In this document: one piece after another, positions 51,168-61,840 of the stretch | Layout: each line of letters opens with the position of its first letter | How positions within the stretch are numbered: position 1 is the first letter of the stretch | Origin: Hyaloscypha bicolor E | Taxonomy: Eukaryota > Ascomycota > Leotiomycetes > Helotiales > Hyaloscyphaceae | Reading direction: 5' to 3' | Length of the DNA: 64,000 nucleotides | Assembly (NCBI RefSeq): GCF_002865645.1 | Contig: NW_020194619.1 | Coordinates: 1,896,442 to 1,960,441 of the forward strand | The notes under the pieces: model-generated | Seen by the model: the letters and a program-made list of their open reading frames with translations, nothing else | Told to the model about the DNA's origin: nothing | Databases searched by the model: none | Made by a program: the position numbers and the translations under genes

Positions 51168-53548
51168 CTAGCATACCCGAGTGTTAATCTCCCCGACGTG
51201 TCTATTTTGCTCAGTAAACTGTACACGTGAAGGCCCTGGAGGGGGTGCTTCTCCGCCTAAGGGAGGACTTCCAATCGGCTGGATTTGCTTCCGGTCCAAA
51301 CCAGTAAGAATAAGCTCAATTTCCTTTCTCATCTCTGGTGCATAAGCACGAGATTTTGGATCAGGATTCGTAAGGGAAAGAAGGCCTGTATTCTGTCTTT
51401 CGGGCGGAGTTCTGTTTCGAATCTCTTTTTGGTGCACTCTGTCTGATTCGCCGACTGAAGTTGCTGTTATTGATGGTTGAGTCATCGAACCTGGTTCCAA
51501 TTCCAGAGTTTCGCCAAAGATCGGGGATGGTGGCTGGGAATCTGACGCTTCTTCTTTCATCGGCAAGGTGAGGCTACTTTGGCCGTTGACAGGATTCCGA
51601 AGGCCAAGGTCGACAACCAGCAGCCGAGTTTCGATTAGCTCAACCAGGTGCCGGACAGCAGTGTCTTTGGAACAACGCCAATCTGCTTTGATATAGCGGA
51701 TCCAAACTCCCACCTCGCCATGAACTTTAGCCGTTTGGCTCTTTGTAGGGCTCAGATTTTGTTGGCCCTTTGTGTTCGAGCTTTGCTTTTGAGTTTCAAG
51801 TGTGTAGAAAGATCCGTCGAGACAATTGGAAAATTCTATAAGTTTCTGAGGGCCGTAAAGCAGCCAAATAGTGAATTCAAGGAGAATACATCCCATGGAC
51901 CAAATGTCGTATCTGCGTGATCTGGGAGCGTTGCGGACAATTCCTAACTCTGGGGCTGCATGAGTGACTGTCGCAGCTGTAGAGTATGTGAATACTGCCA
52001 ACTCCTGACGCTCCTTGGTCGCCATATTGTGCTTTTTGGCCAGCCCGACGTCGGTGATGACTAGCCTCGGCTTGTCTTCCTGACCACCTTTGGTCTTGAA
52101 GCAAAGGATATTCAAGGGTTTCAAGTCTCCATGGCGGTAATTTTCCTCAGACGCGCTAGCCCTGTGGTGCAGGCACTCCAGCGCGCGAGCCAACCCAGTG
52201 AGCTGTGTGAAGACCCATATCATATAGTCCCGTGCTGTCTTTGGAGTAGTGGTTATCCAAAATTCCCACAAATTACCCAACTCAGCCCAGGGAAACATAA
52301 AGTAGTGGTCGTTTCCTTTCTGATAATAGGCAATGGCCTTGATCAAATGAGGTTGGTCAGTAAGTCCTCTCATCATCTCGAGAACAACGGCCTCGCCTTC
52401 GGCTATAGCTGCGAAATCTTTGCCTGATCGTTTCAGCTCCTTGATGGCAACAATAACATTGCCCTTGTCATCCAAGAGATCATCCTCACGAGTAGTTAGT
52501 ATTACGGTAATATTTGAAATCAATTTAAGGGAAAGCTGAGGTATCTTACAGAATTCTTAGGAAGGTGGCCAGCATGAACACTCATCTTTTCCACGTAGCT
52601 GTATAACGTCGTAGGCTCCGAATCCCTTTTCCCCCAGCTCCTTGTAAATGGCAGACGGATTTCGTCTGGAAAGTTGTATCGAAACTTGCCCTCGATAAGG
52701 ACTGGAGGCACGAACGGCCATTGCCAGTGTTGGCAGAATTGGTCGACCCGCCACGAATCTCGGCCCCACGGACTGCTGGGGCCCCAACGAAAGGTCTCAG
52801 GAACCCTGTTGCCATCGAAGGTTCCCTTATTACAAGATTCAATCTCCCAAGTCTTGCTGTCCTGTCCTGACCTCTTCTTTCTAACGGGAAGCATGTCATC
52901 CTGGAAACCTTTTACATAGAAGTGCTCAATGAGGTCGAAGCCGCGATTCGTGGTAAGGATTGCAAAAACCTTGAAAGCTTTATCACTGTAGAACTGGACT
53001 AAATCAGAGATGGTGGTGTTTTGCGTCAATGCTGTCTCTCTGCTGTATTCCTGGAGGACTTTCTTCACCGCCTCCGGGGTTGTCAGTCGTCTGAGGAGTG
53101 TCTCCGGAGCGAATTTGAAAGCGTCGATCGTTGAGCACTCCATGACCGTATTAACGTCGTCGAGCATATCATTGAGGGTTAACTCAGACATTTTGATATT
53201 AGTTGTGGATGATCTGTTTTGGCTGTTGGGGGTTCTCTGCCCGTTGCTTGGAATGGATACTTCAAGTGAGAGATTAGGTATCTCGGGTGAGAATGGATAT
53301 CCTTTGACGTTCCTTTGGCCGTTTTGTTTTTGATCCTTTGAAGTTTGATACACTTGCGTGCTTGTTGGGTACTTCTTGTGGGAGAGTGACCAGTCAGTCG
53401 GGGTGGATGGTGATTTCTCCTGCTGCGAATTAAAAATCCTTGTGATCGCCTGCGATCTTTCGGATAAGCACCGGCATGTGTGCCGAGAGGAGCCACGTAC
53501 ATGAATAACTGAGGAAAGCCAAGTCCACAGTCCGGAGAGAAAACTCAT
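51168..53548 (-). CDS. Fungal protein kinase with family-specific N-terminal region
   Basis: Exons 53548-52550 and 52484-51168 with a 65-nt intron (GTAAGA donor, TACTAAC branch site) give 771 residues. The kinase domain starts at about 334: VAIK with Lys 348, HGDLKPLNIL with catalytic Asp 453 and Asn 458, DVG with metal-binding Asp 478, H-A-A-P-E-L, and DIWSMGCILLEF. HRD is HGD and DFG is DVG, so it is a non-RD kinase with the key Lys, Asp and Asn kept; it may be active. The N-terminal 330 residues share the VFAIL..FLE..W pattern with the kinase at 57592. After the kinase core comes a Ser/Pro-rich linker, then a short C-terminal family block. The start is the first ATG (53548); an in-frame optional intron may remove residues 17-40. 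Its neighbours suggest signalling in non-self recognition (inference). Confidence 0.8.
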
Positions 53549-53754
53549 CGTCGATAATTGAGTCGTCCACACTAGTCGGGCAAAAATTGCGCATGAGATA
53601 ATATAGAAGGTTCACCTACCCTGAGTCGTGTTCAGTTATGGGATATTCTTATCTCATCATTTTCATGCAGAGCCTCCTTTTGTGGTGAAGCTCCGAAATT
53701 ATCATGCAGAGGGTCGCAATAGGTGTGTTGCAAAAGAAACTCATTGGCTAAGGA

Positions 53755-54375
53755 CGGGAATGTGTAAAACGACACCCCCCCCCGGGGGTCGATTGGGGCG
53801 GGGATGTTGATGACTTGTAATTGGCTACCTAAGCTCCCTAAAAATCTTAAGTTAGATTTTTAATATAAGTAGAAGCTAATATATTATAACCCTTGTATTA
53901 TAATCACGTGCTTTCTAGCTTATAATAAAAAGATTCCTTAAAATAGAATTTTAATTTAAGGAAGTTTGTATGCTAATTAATTAAGTTCCAGTTTTTAAGC
54001 CCTATAATGCCTTATAAATTAGGGGCTTATAGGGCTCTTGTGTTTGGTTTTAGGGACTTATTCGCTAAATTTCTAGGTTTTCTTAAGCTTACTTTTAGGC
54101 TATAAAATATTTAACTTTTAATTTCTTTAATTTCAAGAGCTATTACTAAACCAAATTTTATAAAAAGCTATATTTGAATAGCCCTTAATTAGCACTATAA
54201 GTAAATAAAACAAGCATTAAATTATATTAATTCCTTATAAGATTAAATTAAATTAAAGAAAAAGCCAGAGTTTTGGTGTTCCTGTCCGAGCGCCTCTACT
54301 TTGGGTTAGTGGCTACCTAATCCTAGTAATCGACACCCCAATCGACACCCGGGGGTGTCGTTTTACACATTCCCC
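53755..54375. mobile_element. 0.6 kb non-autonomous element with terminal inverted repeats (copy 2)
   Basis: The ends read GGGAATGTGTAAAACGACACC and its complement, followed on the right by CTAAGG, which also stands just left of the element (about 6-8 bp imperfect duplication). It is the reverse-complement relative of the copy at 15126-15731, matching through the interior (for example the GCGCTCGAACAGGAACGCC region in complement). Its ends are better preserved than those of copy 1. Confidence 0.8.
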
Positions 54376-55036
54376 TAAGGCGGACAACATGGCCGACCCC
54401 GCTCTTGCAGGTCTGACGAACATTTGAATCCTCTAATCGGTGTGCTCAGCCTCGTTGAGCTGGATGCTGGCGGATGCAATGGTGGGCTGATGCTGCCTTC
54501 TCGGGTTGCACGATACGTCTCGCATGTCTGCATGGGGAGTGATCATTAAGCTGTCTGCATGAAGATTCCGTGGGGTCATGTCCTGCAGAGAGACCATTCC
54601 GGCGGAAAGTAGAAAATGGATTTGTTCAGTGAGCTTGGGGCGCTGAATCTGGGGTTGACGAGAAACGTCACTGGCTACGACGAGTTGAGAAAATGGTCCA
54701 GCAAACTTGGGCATAATTGCATCAAAGCTGGTACCATGTACTTCGTACCGAGGTACAGCTGGTATGTATTGGCCCCTGTCGACAGGAGGGGGGGGCGTTG
54801 GGGTGCAACTTCAACTTCAACACCACACAACTCTTGTAGTTTTGGACGAAAAATAATTATAAAAACACGTATATGCTCCTTAAGATTAGGTAAATGTAAG
54901 GATACATGTTTCCCAGAAATTTTCAATTGTTGTGGTGGCATTGCTAGGAAGAGCTGTGACCCCTGCAAAAAACAGGGGCCAAAACATACCAGCCGTACCT
55001 CCGTACATGGTCAAGCTTTACCTAAAGGGCTTCGCC
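54376..55036. other. Region between element copy 2 and the DUF2235 relic
   Basis: Open frames occur on both strands but show no domain. It could include the 5' leader or a lost first exon of the DUF2235-type gene. Nothing is named with support. Confidence 0.4.
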
Positions 55037-56580
55037 ATGTCACTTATCCACTTGCCAGAGATTTCGCAATCAGTTCTCACTTTTGACCTTTTCGCAGGAG
55101 TGAACTTACTGGCAAAGCGAACAAATGGAGCCACACCCTCACGGGGAAAACCGGCGCAAAGCCGCTGCGACCTCGACACGAAGAAGAGACTTTTCGTCTT
55201 ATGTGATGGCACATGGCAGGATGGCATCAACAATAAGAGTCCCTTGACGAATGTCGCAACATTGGCAGCTGCCTCGAGCCCATAGACTCCGACGGCTGTC
55301 CCCAAACCGTCTATTATAATAGTGGCATTGGCAACGTAACCAGCAACCCTCACAAATTTGTTGACGCTATAATTGGCAGGGGTAAGCAACAACTCTGGAT
55401 ACGGCATCTGTGCTAGCAACTCACATTGATATCAACAGGAATTTCAGCGAAGATACGCAATGCCTACAGTTTCCTTGCGCACAACTATAACTTCAGAAGA
55501 GAAAGCGATGAAATCATTCTTGTTGGCTTCTCACGAGGCGCTTTTGCAGTCCAGTGCCTCGCATCCCTAATCAGCCAGACAGGTCTGCTCGAGAAGCAAT
55601 ACCTATACTACCTCCGGGGTTTGCTCACGCTGTGGGCCCACCAGAAAATTAAAGGGGGGTCCAATAAGCTCGCGGAGAAAGTCCAAAGACTAAAGGACGC
55701 GGAGGTCCTCCGCAGTATGACTATCGCCGCCTGTACGGTGTGGGATACTGTCAGCTCCTTAGGTCTCCCAATAGAGCTACCATCGCGAGCACTCTCGTTT
55801 GTTGGAAAACAAGTACCCAATCGTGCCGACCATGCGTTCCAGGCACTATCACTGGACGAAAAAAGATCGAAATTCAAGCCTTATCTGTGGGAATACATAG
55901 AGCCTGGGGAGCATAGAATTATTAGCGTGAGCCAGTGTTGGTTCTTGGGAGCTCATGCAGATGTAGGGGGCAACGGAGATGCCGCCCTCGGAGCAATGAC
56001 GCTCTTATGGATGATTGGGAAGCTGCATGACCGGGTTGGTGTTCTTTTCAATGAGTCCGAGATTGCGAAGCACCTCAAACATAAGTGCCTCGAGTGGGAG
56101 TTTGCTATTAACAAAACTTTCGGAGTTTTCAAGGAGACTAGGGTTTTGTCCACTATTTCACATTCAGGTAGGAGGTTCGGTCTTATCCCAAGTATGGCGG
56201 TGTTGTGGTGACAGACTATACAGGACAAGCTGGCGAACCGGGCTGGTGGTGGTTCTTTCTTGGCCGGTAGACGCGTGCCAACTCACTCATATCGACTGCT
56301 TTAAGGGAATCAAGCCAGCTTCCAAGTGTCCCCGCCGAGGTTCACTTCTCAGTGCGCCTCTCAATGGCGTCGAAACGGAACAAATGCCGCATACTAGAGA
56401 CCTGGAAGACGGTGCACGTTTTGAATAAGGTACAATGGCAGTCTAAGGACCGGCTACGGAAGCTCGATGAGCACACTCTAGGACAGCCGAGCTCTGAGGA
56501 CAGGGAGCACGACCTGCTCTTGAAGTGGTGCAATCGGGAGTTTCCACCAAGGACGAATCGACTCGAATTCGTCGAGCTGT
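55037..56580 (+). pseudogene. DUF2235 (Tle1-like alpha/beta-hydrolase) pseudogene
   Basis: Recognisable DUF2235 sequence starts at 55181 (KKRLFVLCDGTWQDG), with a possible ATG at 55037. After LTNVATLA the frame breaks by one missing base at about 55265; the next segment (TVYYNSGIG) runs to a clean 57-nt intron (55382-55438). The core then follows in one frame: GFSRGAFAV (nucleophile Ser motif) at about 55530, and FLGAHADVGGN at about 55950. A second shift occurs at about 56185, a TAG stands at about 56267, and the family-like tail ends at 56580. DUF2235 proteins are serine hydrolases related to bacterial type VI phospholipase effectors; fungal ones are of unknown function. Three breaks make this copy dead unless there are sequence errors. 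It lies between the two kinase genes. Confidence 0.75.
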
Positions 56581-57591
56581 AAGGAGTCATTGAAGACCCC
56601 GAGTCGGGAAGGGACTTCGAACCTTTGCAGATTTCCTTCTTGAGTGTATGGTCTTTGTCGGAGACGACCTTGCGCCGTCGAAGGTCTATCCGCTATCCAC
56701 AAGGTGCCGGTGAAACTGCAATAGGGCTTGCGCCAATTGAAATAGCTCGTCCGTTTTTCAGTTGCTTTCTTGGTTTTTGTCTGTGTTATTTCAAGCTTTT
56801 CAAAGGGCAAAGATCTCCCTTTTGTCTCCCGCCGCTAAACCGCATTTGACCACACATTTGTGCATCCCCCGAGACTCCGATGAAACGGGCACAACCTTAA
56901 TTCCACTTCTCTCTTCTGACAGCACAGAAAAGACATGGCTACCACTTAAGAAATCTCCGAACACTCTCACACTCTCCAGCTTTTCTGGCATTATTTACTC
57001 ATTGGGTACCTGGTGGGCAAACGAAGTCGGCATTGGACAATTCCCCATCACCATAGTCCTATCAAAATTCAGAGCTTTCACATTCATTTCTCACAGCACC
57101 ATGGATGCCGACTTTCTCTTCCACGACCTCTCCCTTCGCCGTGTGGCCTCACGGAGGCCTTAGATGCACGATAGGTCACATCACATGCAGTCTAACAGCC
57201 TTATCAGTCGGTGGCAGGGCCAATGCATAGGAATGTGCATCCTCTTCCACTCGGTGTGGTTGCCATAGGCTGCGATTGGCCCAGGAACAGCAACATCACC
57301 ACCACCCTCACCAAAGCGGCACAGGTAGGCAGTAACTGCGGTCGTGGACTAGACCAAATTCAGACACCGACTTCCCGCTCGTGGTTGGAGTGCGAATCCT
57401 CCACCCCCTCCACCATTTTCTAGACATGAACGGGCAGCATGAGTCCACAAGGCGGAGCCGCAACTGGTGTAGCAGAAATAAGGGCGGGTCCCAAGTTGCG
57501 ATGGAGCTCTGCTCCGCTTCGTGCAGTACACAATCCATTACCAATAACTCGGTGCACACTGGACATACAATCGTCTGCCTCACAAACGTGA
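56581..57591. other. Intergenic region upstream of the second kinase
   Basis: About 1 kb with overlapping short open frames and no domain. It presumably holds the promoter and leader of the kinase gene that begins at 57592. Confidence 0.45.
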
Positions 57592-59196
57592 ATGATGTCG
57601 ACTCGGTCTCTATACGAAGAGCTTGAGGAGCGAATTTGTCCCCTTACTGGGCACAAGTATCTTGGCAATCTGGAGAGCCTCTCCAAGATAATTACGTGGC
57701 CATCAGTCCAGAAGTCGCTAAACCCTTCTTTCGGTCGCCGATGGTTATGGCTACCATACTGGGACAGCAGTCCGGAAAATAAAATCCCAGGAGCAAGAAA
57801 GGTCATTGCCATCCTGGTTCGGGCTGGACAATCCAAGACCATCGAAACTCTGTTATCAGAAGACCTCACGGACGCAGATCTTCCCCTTTCCCAAAAGGGG
57901 TCAGATCTTCAGTCTGCCTCCCGCGATAAGGTATTCACGTGTTTTAGGACCTGGGAGCCTGGTGCAGTTGAGCGTTTTCTCGAGAAGCAGTGGGTGGTTC
58001 TTGAGCCGTTTATGCAACTCAATTCTGAGACTGCGATCAATGTCCAACTCGAAGGCCAATGCGCTCTCAGCTTGGCGTTTTATGCCTGCGTTGAGGTCAC
58101 CAAAGACAAAGAGAGTACGGCTCATGTCTTCAAAGCCACTGTGAGGCCCGAATTTCACGGTTTCGGCAGAAACGTAAGTTCATTTTGGGTTCTGCCACAT
58201 GTTTCGGCCACTTCTGATGTTCGGTTACAGGAGAAGCCAAAGGCTGCTGGAGAAGTCTACGTTGCTGTCAAGAAATTCGAACAACGTCGAACAGATGCCT
58301 TTGTCAAAGAGAGGGACATGCTGAAGGCAATCCAAGAGAAGGGCATATCGAACGCACACCTCATCAAGCATCTGGCTATCTGTGAGGATGTCCCATGCAT
58401 CATCTTTCCATGGGCCGATGGAGGAGATTTGGGAGAATACTGGCAGCGCGAGTCTCCAAGAACGCAAGATGAGTTTCTGTGGTCACTCGGACAGATGGTC
58501 GGGCTTGTAGATGCCCTGAAGGATCTTCACAAAGGGAAGTGTCGTCACGGAGACCTCAAGCCTGCAAATATCCTCTACTTCACTGAAAATGGTGTTGGCG
58601 TCCTGAAGATTGCGGATGTTGGCGTCTCGAGAGTTCACGAGAAAGAGACTGCGCTGAGAAGGGGCGTGACAACCACCTCGGCCTCGACTAAAGTATACGA
58701 GGGTCCAGAAGTCAATGCCAAGATTCCGAGGTCGCGTCTATACGACTGCTGGTCGATGGGATGCATCATTCTCGAGTTTGTGCTGTGGCTATTATACGAT
58801 TTCAAAGCGATCGAGAGCTTCTTGGCTGCCCGGCTCTCCGAATCGCACGGCTATTATCGTCTCGTCGCTAACGCCCCCAATATTGAACCATTGGATAATA
58901 CGGAGGTACATCCAGCGGTTTATGAAGCGATGAAGCTTCTGCGAGAGGATCCGCGATGTGTCGGTACCGCGTTGGAGGCCCTTGTCAACCTCGTCGACCA
59001 TAAAATGCTTATGATAAAGCCTAAACAACGCCGGGAAGCTGCTGATCTACACCAGGAACTCCGGGCCATCCTCGGGAACGCCGAGAAGAACCCTTCGTAT
59101 TTGGTGAGATCGGATCAACCTGTCCCACATGTCCCACCGATATTCAGCCAACCACCGCTGTCATTCCATTCAGACCAAGGGTCTACCTTTCAATAA
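57592..59196 (+). CDS. Fungal protein kinase, second member of the family
   Basis: Exons 57592-58173 and 58231-59196. The 57-nt intron (GTAAGT donor, TTACAG acceptor) is a multiple of three and open, so a reader could miss it; removing it gives 515 residues. The kinase domain starts at about 195: VAVK with Lys 208, HGDLKPANIL (His 300, Asp 302), IADVGVS (Asp 323), Y-E-G-P-E in the APE position, and DCWSMGCIILEF. As in the kinase at 51168, HRD is HGD and DFG is DVG. The N-terminal 190 residues carry the same VIAILVRAG..FLEKQW pattern, so both belong to one fungal family with an uncharacterised N-terminal domain. This copy lacks the long Ser/Pro linker and ends with a short Pro-rich tail. It looks intact. 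The function is inferred only as Ser/Thr kinase signalling. Confidence 0.85.
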   Translation: MMSTRSLYEELEERICPLTGHKYLGNLESLSKIITWPSVQKSLNPSFGRRWLWLPYWDSSPENKIPGARKVIAILVRAGQSKTIETLLSEDLTDADLPLSQKGSDLQSASRDKVFTCFRTWEPGAVERFLEKQWVVLEPFMQLNSETAINVQLEGQCALSLAFYACVEVTKDKESTAHVFKATVRPEFHGFGRNVSSFWVLPHVSATSDVRLQEKPKAAGEVYVAVKKFEQRRTDAFVKERDMLKAIQEKGISNAHLIKHLAICEDVPCIIFPWADGGDLGEYWQRESPRTQDEFLWSLGQMVGLVDALKDLHKGKCRHGDLKPANILYFTENGVGVLKIADVGVSRVHEKETALRRGVTTTSASTKVYEGPEVNAKIPRSRLYDCWSMGCIILEFVLWLLYDFKAIESFLAARLSESHGYYRLVANAPNIEPLDNTEVHPAVYEAMKLLREDPRCVGTALEALVNLVDHKMLMIKPKQRREAADLHQELRAILGNAEKNPSYLVRSDQPVPHVPPIFSQPPLSFHSDQGSTFQ

Positions 59197-60968
59197 ACAT
59201 GGGCTTGAAGAAAGAGATTGACTTTTGGAATGCCAACTTGACAGGAGAGCTCAACTCACGGGAACGACTTTACAATTTTAAGCAAAACAGGCCACCTGCG
59301 TATGTTCGAATACACCTGCCGCGAATTGCGTTACAAATTCGAAGATGACTTGAATTCCCTCCACCTCTATTTACTGTGAAAGAAGGTGGCCAGAAATGGT
59401 AATCTAGACACCCCGACTCGAGACTCGATGCACCGGACCACTTCCCGCTTTTCCTGATTCGGAACTTGCCAGATGAGCTCACATTCGATAAACACAGCAC
59501 TGGGATTAGTATTTGAGAGCTATCTCTGTTGCAACAACACAGCAGAAATCAAACATTCGAGGTTTGATAGTTTGTACCACCAAGAAGTCTTGAACGATTG
59601 TATGTCTTTCTTCAATTCCATAGCTCGTCACATACTAATGAAGTTTTGCCCAAAAAGAATTCCAAGACGTAAAGCAATACCGAAAATGCCTTGAAATTCA
59701 CCTTCCCTGGGACTCCTTCGTAGGTTTACCCGGTGCCTTCGCTTTGGGGTACCTATGGCCAACGCACACGGTATACGTAATACACTCTACTAGCGAGACC
59801 TTGTGGATGAGAACCCTGAGCTATTGGAAAGCGACGGCATTGGATTTTGTGACGCACAAATTTCGTTCTTCCTTGGTTATGAATATCGTTAGAAAGGGGG
59901 TCTCAAGTCTGGCTTAATTCAGGGGTTCTCGTTTATCTCTTCTAGCCCATGTCTTTGTCGGCCTATATTCCAATCCCATAACAGAAAACTCATTCTCAGA
60001 TAGATAGTCTTTTGAGAATATATAAAAACTGTGGCGAAATATCTCCAAGTAACGAGGCCCCCTCCCCGATTCTGTCCCACGGTAGATAATTAAACAAACT
60101 GCTTTCATATTTCGGAACTATTTAAATCCTATCTTCCTCCTAGCTTACCAAATCACAGTCGAAGACGTAAATTCTAATAATCGAACTAAACCCACCTAGA
60201 GCCTAGAAGCGAGCAAGGGAGGATGCATTCCGACAATCGGGACTCCTTATGTGAAATGAATAGTAGTTAGTAAATAGACCGTGATGGTGCAGCATGATCA
60301 CTAGCGTGCCCCTGAATCTCGCTAAATTTTCTTCGCTCAGGCAGTTTGTTCGACAAACACACTCGGTAACGATGTACAGGCCGCGGAGCAAGAGCAATCC
60401 CTCTAACTGTTTTCGAATTTGATTTCCAGCGGGAGATATACTCTTCTCTTTCGAGAGCAGAGCATTCTCGGCATAGTATGAAGAAATGCGGTGGGTTGAG
60501 CCAATCAAGGGAAGCGGCCCCGTGCATGAATTTCATAACACCACACAATATTATTTCGGCACTTTTTCGCTCTTCTTCTTCTCACAGCCCATTAAGATCA
60601 CATCTGCAGTGTCTGAAAACTCGTGCATTCCCTTTTGTTCCGAAAAGACTCTTCCAAATCAATTCCCCGTGTCAAATCCCGAACGCGCGAATATGACGGC
60701 GAAATCACCTGATTGCTCACACATCACCCGATTTTCTCGTGCCACCAAACAAATACCCACCGCGGCCCCTCCCCAGCCTCCACAAAACGCAACCAAATTC
60801 CTGCAGGTACATAAATGCCTCTGAGACCCCTTTCTCTGAGCTTCAATATCTCGAAGAAAAATCCTCACGCTCATCTCCATTTCCCTCCTCATTGCCTTCA
60901 CATTCATGCTCTGGCAACATCTCATATCTTCGAACGCTACTTCTATCGCAAAACTCTCAATTGCAAAG
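59197..60968. other. Intergenic region, nothing recognised
   Basis: 1.8 kb of ordinary to moderately AT-rich DNA. Short open frames on both strands carry no domain or consistent splice structure. The last 100 bases are the 5' leader of the flavoprotein relic. Confidence 0.45.
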
Positions 60969-61840
60969 ATGTCCGCAGAACCGAAATCGGCAATAATCGT
61001 GGGATCTGGACTTGAAGGTTTATCCCTAGCTTTAATACTTATCGCAAAGAGAATTCAAGTTACCCTTCTCGAGCGCTCCGCTAAACCCGGTGGGAATAGC
61101 GTTAAAGCCTTATCCGGTATCAACGGCACACCGACTAAGTTTTAACCAGGGCTGCTATTCTCTGACCTCTTCTTCTATTCTAATACTATTGCCTTTTCCG
61201 ATATGGCCTTTTCCTTATCCTCAGGCACTAAACGATATCTTAGAAAAAGCTTATAGGGAAACTAGTAAATAATTCAAGCAATTATATTAACTAGTTGGTG
61301 AAAAAGGGTGTCTATTTGAGTATTATTACCTAGCTTAGTAGGTATTCATTTCCGAGGGCGCATTAAGGAGCAGGGAAGACACTGCCCGGATTCTCTATTA
61401 TCTTGACTTTACTTGAGGACCTGAAAGCATCCCCTCTTTTCACCTTTTAGACTGGTTATGTAATAATTAAAGTCTTGAAGTTAGAAGGCAAAGTTAATAG
61501 AATAAAGCATGTATATAAAGATAAAGAGAAGAAAGAGCTTAGAGGGCCGGTAATCTTTGCCACTAGAGGATTCGCAGGCAATGCAAACGGCTTGCTCGCA
61601 ACGTATTGCCCTGATCTCGCTGGCTTTCTTTCTACCAATGCCCCGACCTGGTTCTCAACCTTTACTCGCCGAGATAGGAGCCCAACTTCTCAATATGCAA
61701 GAAGTGCAAGTCCATCCCACAGTATTCGTGGATCCGAAGGATGTCAGTCATCCGGTAAAGTTCTTAGCTGCGGAATTATTGAGAGGCGAGGGTGGTTTAA
61801 GTCTTCGTAACTGCGCAAACCTGCTGCATGGAGTGCGCGC
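60969..61840 (+). pseudogene. Fumarate reductase-type FAD flavoprotein pseudogene
   Basis: The gene begins normally with ATG at 60969, an FAD-binding motif (IVGSGLEGLS), LLERSAKPGGNS and SGINGTPT, in the style of the soluble fungal fumarate reductases (Osm1/Frd1 family). It stops at 61143 (TAA). From there to about 61540 the sequence is AT-enriched and riddled with stops, with only scraps (KELRGPVIFAT at about 61535) readable. A better-kept segment follows after a frame change (GAQLLNMQEVQVHPT, then FLAAELLRGEGG, to about 61800), after which homology ends. The C-terminal half is missing. I infer a truncated, RIP-touched relic. Confidence 0.7.

Noticed and set aside
53430..53615. Alternative upstream start of the first kinase in another frame
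   Set aside because: Splicing at the available GTACGT donor is out of phase for that frame, while the 53548 ATG frame is in phase both with and without the intron.
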